From Myxococcota bacterium (GTDB lineage: Bacteria; Myxococcota_A; UBA9160; SMWR01), in contig JAKVBI010000010.1 in assembly GCA_022447545.1 (NCBI GenBank), forward strand, positions 444,006 to 508,005: DNA of 64,000 nucleotides, read 5' to 3'. Below the pieces are notes generated by a model. The model ran no database searches and was not told the DNA's origin. It saw nothing but the letters and a program-made list of their open reading frames with translations. This document shows positions 56,642 to 64,000 of this stretch, piece after piece (the first letter of the stretch is position 1; every line of letters starts with the position of its first letter). The position numbers and the translations under genes were made by a program.

Positions 56642-59318
56642 GCAAGCGTTCGATGGCGTCCGAATCGGTCAACTTCTTGCCCTCACCATCCTTGAGGTAG
56701 AAGGTATCCGTCACCTGATCAAGAATCGTGGAAGCCTTCGAGATATACACCGCGTACGAATGCTCGGCGATCACCCGTGTCAAATCGTGGAGCAACCCCA
56801 AGCGGTCGTTGGCCGAGACATCCATGATGGTATAGAAGTCGGACTCTTCGTTGGTTGCGAACACCGTCACGGGTTGCGGGTTGGGCGAAGAGGTTCGACC
56901 GAGGGAACGCCCACGCCGAATCAGGAGCTGACCCACATCGGCTTCACCCGAGAGCACCGCCCGAAGCGACTCTTCGAATGCGGTCCAGACGATCGCGCGC
57001 TCCTGCTCGCCCCCGGGCGGGGTACTGACGCGATAGACCTCCAGAGCCATCCCGGAACGCGTGGTGTACACATGCGCTCCCAGGATGTTGAGATCATGGG
57101 CGGTAAGAACACCCGCAATCATCGAATACAAACCGGGCGTATCCGGAGTCCAAACGATGAGTTCAGAAAAGTCCCCTCTCATCTCCCGCACACCCCGCGC
57201 AAGCAACTGCTCGGGATCCATGCTGAGCAGAACCCGAGCGTGCCGCACGATTTGATGAGGGGTATGCGCGGTAAAATAACGCCGTGGCATCTCACTATAG
57301 AAGGCTTCAATGTCCTCCTGTGGAACGCCGGTATTGCGGAGTTCCTCCTCGGCCACGGCTCTTCGCTGATCGACACGCTTTTCAATCAACTCAATCGCCT
57401 TGCCCGGCGTGTCGGCTCCCGTCTCGAGCACTTCCGCCGTGCGCTCAAACAATTCGACGATCAACTTCCCCTTCCAATCGTTCCACGCCTCAGTGGAGGC
57501 TGCGCGCATGTCGGCAAAGGTCACCAGGAACAGGTTCCTCAGGTTGGTGCGATCTCCGACGGTGCGGGCAAAGTCGAGAATCAGCTTGGCATCCGAGAGA
57601 TCGCGACGCTGAGCCAGATGCGACATCAAAAGGTGGTACTCGACCAGAAAAGAAACCCGCCGAATCCGATCTTTCGAAAAGTTGAGCCGCTCCAGAGTCT
57701 CTTCGGCACGGCGGGTACCGATTTCCGAGTGGTTCCCACCGAACCCCTTGCCAATGTCGTGGAGCAGACAACCTAGATAGACCACCGGCAGATCATCGAC
57801 GCTTCGCATCAACTCCACGAGATCCGGAAATTCGCTCTCGTACTGACCCGTCCAGAGCCTGCGTAGTTCTCGTACGAGATAGATCGAATGAACGTCAACC
57901 GTATAGGTGTGAAACATCACATGCTGCCAGCGATAGACGATGTGCTCCCACTCAGGAAGAAACCTTGCGAGCAGGCCGATCTCATTCATCATCAGCAGCG
58001 AACGGGTAACACGACGCTCGGACGAAAGGATCGTTTCGAAGATCGCCTGAGCCTTCGGGTCCCGACGGAATCCTTCGTCGATTTGATCCAAATTCTCTCT
58101 AATCAGGCGTCGCGCCTTTCGCGTCAACTCCACATCCTGAACCTGCGCTTCCGCAAAAGCTCCCAAAAGTTGCTTCGGATCCTCTCGCAATTGCCTGGCG
58201 TGGGGAATCTCCAACTGGCTTCCGGCAACCCGGAAGCCACTCGGGAGTTCTCGTACACGACGTCGGCGACTTCGCTTGCGCACCCGCGCTCGGCACTGTT
58301 CAACCACCAGCGACGAACAGTTCTCGATCACTCGCGCATGCCGGTAGTAATCACTCATGAACCTTTCGACAGGAAGTTCCGACTCGCTCTCCTCGACGTC
58401 GCCATAGTCGAGGTGCTTGGCCACTCGCTCCTGGAGTTCAAAACTCATTCGATCCACCTTGCGACCCGCAAGCAAATGCAACTCATTGCGCACACGCCAC
58501 ATAAAATTCAACGCGGCCCGATACTCCGTCACCTCCTGTTCCGTCAGCAGGCCCAGATGAAGAAAACCCTCGAGTCCTCGCGAACTCGGTTGAGTTCCCT
58601 GCATCACCCAGTAGGCAAAGTGGTAGTCCCTCAACCCTCCTGCGCTCTCCTTCACATTCGGCTGAAGGAGGTAGAGGGTGTCCCCAAAGGACGTATGGCG
58701 TGCCTGTTGGGCCTCGATCTGGGAGGTAATGAAACGCTCGGGCTGTGAAATCAGGTCGCGATGAAGAGTCGCGGTGAATTCATGGAACAGCACGCCACTA
58801 CCAGCCAAAAAACGGGGGTCGAGGACCGAGGTGTAGACACTGCGATCCTTCTTGGCCAGAGAAACAGTTTCCGCGATGGTGCGTGTCGCACCCCCCACTG
58901 TCACGGCTGCATCCCACAACCAGTAGAGCATTCGCTCGGCCACATTTGCGATATGAGGCGTCAACGCTCCCTGATAGAGGAACAACAGGTCGACATCCGA
59001 ATGAAGATTCATCTCGCGCCGCGCGTACCCTCCGACAGCGAGCACACACAAGGGCGACGGCTCTCCCCCGGCTTCCGAGAAAAAGCCATATTCAGCCAGA
59101 TCAAACAGTCTCCGTACCAACCGGTCCACCAGATCCGAGTTCAACGCAATCACTTGCGCACCACTGACACCCGAACGATGAAGGCCTTCGAGGTAATCGT
59201 GACAGTCCGCCAGATAGCGGCGCGCGCTAATCGCGACCTCCGCCTCCGGATTCGCGACATCTGCTGAAAACTCGACGTCACCGCCGAGGTAGTCGTCCAG
59301 GCTGGGAGGCGTCGTCAT
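56589..59318 (-). CDS. glnD: Bifunctional uridylyltransferase/uridylyl-removing enzyme GlnD
   Basis: A 909-residue sensor of glutamine that uridylylates PII. Nucleotidyltransferase motif VGGYARREMNLHSDVDLLFL (about 95-114), HD phosphohydrolase motifs HTYTVDVHSIYL and CLLHDIGKG (about 470 and 517), and two C-terminal ACT domains (IVWTPDTPGLYSMIAGVL and IMDVSANDRLGLLHDLTRV). All catalytic residues look intact. The start overlaps the amidase stop by 4 bp. Full-length GlnD supports a proteobacterial-type nitrogen network. Confidence 0.96.
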   Translation of the reverse strand: MTTPPSLDDYLGGDVEFSADVANPEAEVAISARRYLADCHDYLEGLHRSGVSGAQVIALNSDLVDRLVRRLFDLAEYGFFSEAGGEPSPLCVLAVGGYARREMNLHSDVDLLFLYQGALTPHIANVAERMLYWLWDAAVTVGGATRTIAETVSLAKKDRSVYTSVLDPRFLAGSGVLFHEFTATLHRDLISQPERFITSQIEAQQARHTSFGDTLYLLQPNVKESAGGLRDYHFAYWVMQGTQPSSRGLEGFLHLGLLTEQEVTEYRAALNFMWRVRNELHLLAGRKVDRMSFELQERVAKHLDYGDVEESESELPVERFMSDYYRHARVIENCSSLVVEQCRARVRKRSRRRRVRELPSGFRVAGSQLEIPHARQLREDPKQLLGAFAEAQVQDVELTRKARRLIRENLDQIDEGFRRDPKAQAIFETILSSERRVTRSLLMMNEIGLLARFLPEWEHIVYRWQHVMFHTYTVDVHSIYLVRELRRLWTGQYESEFPDLVELMRSVDDLPVVYLGCLLHDIGKGFGGNHSEIGTRRAEETLERLNFSKDRIRRVSFLVEYHLLMSHLAQRRDLSDAKLILDFARTVGDRTNLRNLFLVTFADMRAASTEAWNDWKGKLIVELFERTAEVLETGADTPGKAIELIEKRVDQRRAVAEEELRNTGVPQEDIEAFYSEMPRRYFTAHTPHQIVRHARVLLSMDPEQLLARGVREMRGDFSELIVWTPDTPGLYSMIAGVLTAHDLNILGAHVYTTRSGMALEVYRVSTPPGGEQERAIVWTAFEESLRAVLSGEADVGQLLIRRGRSLGRTSSPNPQPVTVFATNEESDFYTIMDVSANDRLGLLHDLTRVIAEHSYAVYISKASTILDQVTDTFYLKDGEGKKLTDSDAIERLRVDMLRVAARSEFVVEE

Positions 59319-60511
59319 CTTTCACCTCTGGCGGCAATGCGCGGCTTAGAATCCCGGTATCGAGACAGGCCATCGGCGATTTCGGTCGCCAGAACCTGAA
59401 GGTATTTCGTGTTCCTCAACCGCCCCGCATCGCGTTTGTTGGTGAGAAAACCCGCCTCAACGAGGATCGCCGGGGTGTCCGAAAGGAACAAGACATAAAA
59501 GGGTCCCTTCTTCACGCCCAGATCCCGGACGGTCCATTTCCCCTCGTTCAACCCCTCGACCAGCTCACCATGCACCAACTCGGCCATCTGCCGAGAATGA
59601 GTCGAGGTCTCCGACACGCGAAACCGAGCAACGGTACGTTGTAATGCATTCACGGAATCCCGATCAATTCCGTTCTCTCTCGCCGCAACGGTCAGACTGT
59701 GCCGCTCGTAGTCCTGATCCAGGTAATAGGTCTCGATTCCCCCCAGTGACTTCCGTTTCGATGCATTGGCGTGCAACGAGACAAACAGATCTCCCCGAAC
59801 GGATTCCGCGATGGCCGTTCGCTCTTCGAGAGATAGCGATCGATCGTCATCACGCGTGGTCACGACGTTGAACCCACGATCCCGCAGGCGCTTTTCCAAC
59901 ACTTTGGCCAACCGTAGAGTGACGTCCTTTTCCCGCAATCCTCCGACGCCAATTGCTCCAGGGTCCCGCCCTCCGTGGCCGGGATCGATCACAACGGTCT
60001 GCACCGGACGCATCTCCGTCGGCAATCGACCCGGCGCCTTGGAGGCCGACCCCTTCTCCGGCCAACTCAAGGTCTCTCCACCCGCGCGTTCGCCGTAGAC
60101 ATCGATCACCAGCCGGTCCGGGTGAGTGAGGGAAAACGAACGGTGCCGCTCGTAATCTTCAATCTCGATCACCAGCCGCGCATTTTCGAGCGTGTTCTGG
60201 CCCATGCGCACATCCTGGAGCAGCCCATCTCCCACAGGAATCCCGTCCGAAAAGCGACGTCCGACCCATACCCCTTCCAGATCGACATAAAGCCTCTCGG
60301 GCCGTTTCGCCGCCGGATCCGCGCTCAAGTGTCGGACGGGTCCGTCACGCACCGGACCGTCCAATTCCACCACGACACGCGTGTAATCGGGGTAAGACCA
60401 GTGACGGAGATCGACGACGTCATCGAGCCCTGAAGGACGCGAGACTCCCAGCAGAACCAAAGCGCCTGAGATCAGAAGCCCGATTCGAACCCAACGGTTC
60501 GACACGTTCAT
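59315..60511 (-). CDS. N-acetylmuramoyl-L-alanine amidase (AMIN + Amidase_3)
   Basis: A 398-residue periplasmic amidase with a signal anchor (VRIGLLISGALVLLGVS), an AMIN domain (VVDLRHWSYPDYTRVVVELD) and an Amidase_3 domain: VVIDPGHGGRDPGAIG (zinc His), GLREKDVTLRLAKVL, LFVSLHANAS (zinc His) and PAILVEAGFLTN (catalytic Glu). It cleaves peptidoglycan stem peptides during cell separation, like AmiC. 4-bp overlaps with mutS upstream and glnD downstream. Confidence 0.95.
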   Translation of the reverse strand: MNVSNRWVRIGLLISGALVLLGVSRPSGLDDVVDLRHWSYPDYTRVVVELDGPVRDGPVRHLSADPAAKRPERLYVDLEGVWVGRRFSDGIPVGDGLLQDVRMGQNTLENARLVIEIEDYERHRSFSLTHPDRLVIDVYGERAGGETLSWPEKGSASKAPGRLPTEMRPVQTVVIDPGHGGRDPGAIGVGGLREKDVTLRLAKVLEKRLRDRGFNVVTTRDDDRSLSLEERTAIAESVRGDLFVSLHANASKRKSLGGIETYYLDQDYERHSLTVAARENGIDRDSVNALQRTVARFRVSETSTHSRQMAELVHGELVEGLNEGKWTVRDLGVKKGPFYVLFLSDTPAILVEAGFLTNKRDAGRLRNTKYLQVLATEIADGLSRYRDSKPRIAARGER

Positions 60512-63243
60512 CGCGACGACCCATTCAATTGAGCCGCGAGTCCTGCCAGCAACTGCAATGCCTGGAGAGGCGTCACTTCGTCGGTATTCAGATCCCGCAA
60601 AGCTTCCAGAACCTCACGCTCGGCCAGCGACGGCGCTTGGGAGTTGAAGAGGCCCAGTTGATTGGAGCCGGCGTCTTGCACCGACTCATTTTCGACCGGT
60701 ACGGGCCCCTTCATTCCCAGCAGATTCCCGCTCGCCCCCAGCAGCTCTCCGGTTTCGAGCTTGCCGAGCAGTTCCCTGGAGCGTTCGATCACTCCATCGG
60801 GTAGACCCGCGAGCCGAGCCACGTGGATCCCGTAGGACCGATTCGCTCCGCCGTCGACGAGTTGCCTCAGAAAAACCACTTCCTCGCCCCACTCCCGCGC
60901 TTCGAAATGCCCATTGCGAATGCGGTCGCGCGAATGTGCGAGATCGGTGAGTTCGTGGTAGTGGGTGGCAAACAGGGTCCTGGGCGAGAGTTCAGGGCGA
61001 TCGTGAAGATGCTCCGCAACCGCCCAGGCGATCGACAGCCCGTCGTAGGTACTCGTCCCACGACCAATTTCGTCCAGGATCACGAGGCTCCGACGGGTGG
61101 CGTGAGCGAGAATCTCTGCCGTCTCACGCATTTCCACCATGAAGGTGGACTCCCCTCGCGAAAGGTTGTCGCTGGCCCCCACGCGCGTGAAGATCCGGTC
61201 CACGACCCCAACCCTGGCGGATTCCGCGGGAACGAAGCTGCCGATCTGGACCAGCAGAGCGATCAGCGCGACTTGACGCAGATAGGTGCTCTTGCCGGAC
61301 ATGTTGGGGCCGGTGAGGATCAGCATCTGGGTTGATGCGGGGTCGAGAGACGCATCGTTCGGAACGAACTCCACCCCCTGGGAGGAGAGCAGGTCCTCCA
61401 GGACGGGATGACGCCCCCCCACGATCTCCAAAACCTCACTCATGTCCACCAGAGGTCGAACCCACCCCCTCCGACGAGCCACTTCGGAGAGCGAGGCCAG
61501 AGTATCCAGCCTGGCGACCGCCTCGGCGGCAGCCGCGATCTCGGCGCTCGAATCCAACGTGGTCAGACGGAGCTGCTCGAGGATCTCCCTTTCCAATGCT
61601 GCGGCATGCTCGGTCCCGTGCAGGACCCCCTGTTCCGCGTCTCTGAGTTCGGGCGTCGTGAAGCGCTCGACGTTGGCCAGGGTCTGCTTCCGTTCGTAAT
61701 CGTCGGGGACCCGGGAGAGATTGGTTTTGCTGACCTCCAACGAGTACCCATGAACCGGATGGAACCTCACTTTCAGCGTGGCGATTCCGGTTCTCTCTCG
61801 CTCCCGAGCCTCGATTCCCGCGATCGTTTCCCGGCCCTTGTGAACGGAACCGCGGAGACGATCGAGTTCGTGGTGGAACGCCTCACGGATGTACCCCGTT
61901 TCGTTGGCACCTCGCGATCCCCGCGCAAGCACTGCGGGCTCGTCGACGAGCGCTTCACGCAACAAGCCAGCGACTTCGGGTACGGGACGCGGAAGCGAGA
62001 GCAAACTGGGACGCGATGTCCGCTCGCTCCCCTCCTGCAGCGGGAGATCTCCCTCTGGGTCTTCCACGGAGCCCACGATCTCAGGCAGCGCCTCCAGGGA
62101 ATCCCGGAGTGCGGCCAGATCCCTCGGTGAGGCGTTGGGCCGAACGGCCTTGGTGTACAAACGCTCCAAGTCCCGCACCGGGCGCAGTGCCTCGCGTAGG
62201 CGCGCGCGTGGCCGGTCGTGGTCCGACAACCAGGCCACGGCGCCGTGCCGGGCTTCAATGGCACTCAGATCCAGGAGCGGGTACGCAAGCCAGCGCGCGA
62301 GTTTGCGAGCCCCTAGTGGTGTCGAGGTGAGGTCCAGGCATGCGATCAGCGTGTGATTCTTCCCACCATCCTCCCGGTTGCGAAAAAGTTCCAGGTGACT
62401 CCGCGTAGCGGCATCCAGCACCATGGAATCGGTCAGCCGATAGCTTTCGACACGCTGCAGACGTGCCACGGCAAACGGCTGGTTGACACGCAGATAACCC
62501 ACCACCGCGGCGGCGGCTCGGAGCCCTTCGTCCGCCAGATCTGCGTCTACACTCATCCCTTCGAGGTTCGAGACCTCAAAACGGCTCGTGTCCACCGACG
62601 TCAGTGCCGTCGCAGGCAGGAGTTCGCCAATGAGCTTTCTCGTGACTTCCGGAACGGATTCCCCCAGCAACAATTCGCGGGGGGCGACCCGCCTCAATTC
62701 TTCCAGCAGGGTATCCGGCAGGCCCGATCCTCCTGACTGGGTCGGTCCCGGGTCTTCGCCCGCGATCCGGGTCGCCCGACATTCCCCCGTCGAAGCCTCC
62801 AACGATGCCAGTCCCACGGCCTCGCCTTGAAAATCCAGGGCCGCCAGGGTCACCTCGGCGTGGGCTTCGATTCCCTCCGGATCCCCCACGAGACCGGGCG
62901 TCACGACCTCAACGACTTCCCGCTTCACCAACCGCTTCCCCGCCACCTGCGTCGGATTCTCGACTTGTTCGCAGATGGCCACCCGATGCCCCAGGGAAGC
63001 CAGTTTCTTGATGTGCGCATCCGCCGCATGTACGGGAACTCCGCACATGGGCACTGCGTCTTCCTTGCCCTTGTCCCGGGTCGTGAGAGCGATGTCCAGC
63101 AGAGGCGCGGCGATCTCCGCATCCCGCATGAACATCTCGTAAAAATCTCCCATGCGGTAGAAAACGATGGCATCGGGCTGGTTGGCCTTGATGGCCAGGA
63201 ATTGCTTCATCATGGGGGTTTCGCGCGCAGAGCGGGACTTCAT
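60508..63243 (-). CDS. mutS: DNA mismatch repair protein MutS
   Basis: A 911-residue MutS1. Mismatch-binding FYE lies in YRMGDFYEMF (about 30-38); MCGVPVHAA, the Walker A LTGPNMSGKSTYLRQVA (about 640-650), the LDEIGRGTSTYDGLSIAWA Walker B region and FATHYHELTDL are intact. Length is normal. ATG 63243 overlaps the stop of the TPR gene (ATGA), so translation is coupled. Partner of the MutL at 13205-15043. Confidence 0.97.
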   Translation of the reverse strand: MKSRSARETPMMKQFLAIKANQPDAIVFYRMGDFYEMFMRDAEIAAPLLDIALTTRDKGKEDAVPMCGVPVHAADAHIKKLASLGHRVAICEQVENPTQVAGKRLVKREVVEVVTPGLVGDPEGIEAHAEVTLAALDFQGEAVGLASLEASTGECRATRIAGEDPGPTQSGGSGLPDTLLEELRRVAPRELLLGESVPEVTRKLIGELLPATALTSVDTSRFEVSNLEGMSVDADLADEGLRAAAAVVGYLRVNQPFAVARLQRVESYRLTDSMVLDAATRSHLELFRNREDGGKNHTLIACLDLTSTPLGARKLARWLAYPLLDLSAIEARHGAVAWLSDHDRPRARLREALRPVRDLERLYTKAVRPNASPRDLAALRDSLEALPEIVGSVEDPEGDLPLQEGSERTSRPSLLSLPRPVPEVAGLLREALVDEPAVLARGSRGANETGYIREAFHHELDRLRGSVHKGRETIAGIEARERERTGIATLKVRFHPVHGYSLEVSKTNLSRVPDDYERKQTLANVERFTTPELRDAEQGVLHGTEHAAALEREILEQLRLTTLDSSAEIAAAAEAVARLDTLASLSEVARRRGWVRPLVDMSEVLEIVGGRHPVLEDLLSSQGVEFVPNDASLDPASTQMLILTGPNMSGKSTYLRQVALIALLVQIGSFVPAESARVGVVDRIFTRVGASDNLSRGESTFMVEMRETAEILAHATRRSLVILDEIGRGTSTYDGLSIAWAVAEHLHDRPELSPRTLFATHYHELTDLAHSRDRIRNGHFEAREWGEEVVFLRQLVDGGANRSYGIHVARLAGLPDGVIERSRELLGKLETGELLGASGNLLGMKGPVPVENESVQDAGSNQLGLFNSQAPSLAEREVLEALRDLNTDEVTPLQALQLLAGLAAQLNGSSR

Positions 63244-64000
63244 TCAGACTTGTCCCCCCGGCGGATCAACTCACGTCGACCCAGAACCTCCAACAACTCC
63301 AAGAAAACGGTCAGGGCCTCCGAGGATCGATCCTCGGCACTCAACAACCTTCCCAGCGCCGCTCGAGCATCCAGCGATTCGGGATCCCGCTCGATCGCTT
63401 CCCTGAGTTGCGTGACCGCCGCGTCGATCTCTCCCCGCCTGGCCATCGAATGCGCTAGTGACAGACGGGACCCAACATCCTCCGGGTGTCGGTTGAGACG
63501 CTTCTCGAGCGCACTTTCGAAATCCCGGGGCCGTCCGAGCCGGTTGTAGACCGCTTCCATGCGGGCATGAACGTCGACATCCGCCACAGCATCGGCTTCC
63601 AAAACCTTCGCCCAGGCCGCCAACGCTGCACGACCGCGACCGCGCTCCTCTTCCAACTCACCCAGCAGGAGCCAGGCCGAAACGTCCTGACGGTTTCGAC
63701 GCAACGCACGCTTCACAATCCGCCTCGCGTCGTCGAGCCTCCCTTCTACTCTCGCGGCACTCGCCATTTCCACCAACAACACGGCCTCATCTTCCTGGGA
63801 CCCTCCCCCGTCTACCTTTCCCGCCCGCCGCGCCATCTCAATGGCTCGGTGAAAATCGTGGACCTCGGCATAGAGCCGGGAAAGCGCCCGCAAGGCGGCG
63901 CCATGGCGCGGATCCTGAGCGAGCACCTCTTCATAGGACGAAATGGCGCGGCGCAGAAATCCGCCTTGGCGAAAGTCGGCCGCGAGATCCGCCAGAACTG
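63240..64000 (-). CDS. LapB/YciM-like TPR protein, 5' partial
   Basis: The frame runs open to the edge of the window; 252 residues are visible. The first residues VLADLAADFRQGGFLRRAISSYEEVLAQDP match the start of the TPR array of LapB (YciM), the regulator of LPS synthesis through FtsH/LpxC, and further TPRs follow to the end. The C terminus (LLEVLGRRELIRRGDKSE) has none of the CxxC pairs of the rubredoxin-type ribbon that LapB needs to contact FtsH/LpxC, so it is a variant or a different TPR protein. Its stop overlaps the mutS start. Confidence 0.7.
   Translation of the reverse strand, partial: VLADLAADFRQGGFLRRAISSYEEVLAQDPRHGAALRALSRLYAEVHDFHRAIEMARRAGKVDGGGSQEDEAVLLVEMASAARVEGRLDDARRIVKRALRRNRQDVSAWLLLGELEEERGRGRAALAAWAKVLEADAVADVDVHARMEAVYNRLGRPRDFESALEKRLNRHPEDVGSRLSLAHSMARRGEIDAAVTQLREAIERDPESLDARAALGRLLSAEDRSSEALTVFLELLEVLGRRELIRRGDKSE

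Overview
The window is GC-rich, gene-dense bacterial chromosome with short intergenic gaps and many 4-bp stop/start overlaps. I see no IS element, prophage, CRISPR array, rRNA or tRNA gene. The gene content (glnD, an XrtA/PEP-CTERM-type exopolysaccharide locus, a FYDLN-type zinc protein, a MutL that carries its own nuclease motif, many lipoproteins) suggests a Gram-negative of deltaproteobacterial/Myxococcota-like or related uncultured lineage. That placement is inference; no 16S or other marker settles it.

Layout. (1) 1-10863: exopolysaccharide locus. On the minus strand: outer-membrane export lipoprotein, PEP-CTERM-type sugar transferase, XrtA-type polysaccharide deacetylase, fused chain-length/tyrosine autokinase, a small helix-turn-helix gene and a membrane protein with a decayed sulfatase domain. 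On the plus strand: the end of a probable glycosyltransferase, a GT2 enzyme, a GT2 paralogue that has lost its catalytic residues, and a FemAB-like protein. No exosortase or PEP-CTERM substrate is inside the window. (2) 10907-12755: nitrilase-family amidase and a sigma-54-activator-like protein lacking GAFTGA. (3) 13205-21228: mutL, miaA, der, a YfgM-like TPR membrane protein, a UDP-sugar pyrophosphorylase and a histone-H1-like/FYDLN protein. (4) 21285-29529: PfkB kinase, Slt-type lytic transglycosylase, GHL10 lipoprotein, queA-tgt, ROK kinase, small lipoprotein. (5) 29623-37116: secreted and envelope proteins (DUF4124-like, subtilase with dockerin-like tail, Sel1 lipoprotein, TMTC-like GT-C glycosyltransferase, sulfatase-like lipoprotein, beta-barrel). 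(6) 37177-52399: HelD-like helicase coupled to a membrane-anchored MutS paralogue, lpdA, SPFH lipoprotein, GT39, sodium/solute symporter pair, SRAP, DUF368, a Ca-binding-repeat lipoprotein, CAP protein. (7) 52555-64000, all minus: LapB-like TPR gene (cut by the window end), mutS, AMIN/Amidase_3 amidase, glnD, xerD, scpA, scpB, RluB-type pseudouridine synthase, tightly packed and partly overlapping.

The most unusual theme is pseudoenzymes. A GT2 paralogue without its aspartate motifs and a sulfatase-like membrane protein without metal motifs are convergent neighbours in the exopolysaccharide locus; an AAA+ activator lacks GAFTGA and the Walker B glutamate; and XerD carries a decayed extra copy of its own catalytic domain at its N terminus. 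Several genes also appear to use rare start codons: a CTG for the lytic transglycosylase and possibly an ATT for the pseudouridine synthase. These are the places I would look first for undescribed biology.
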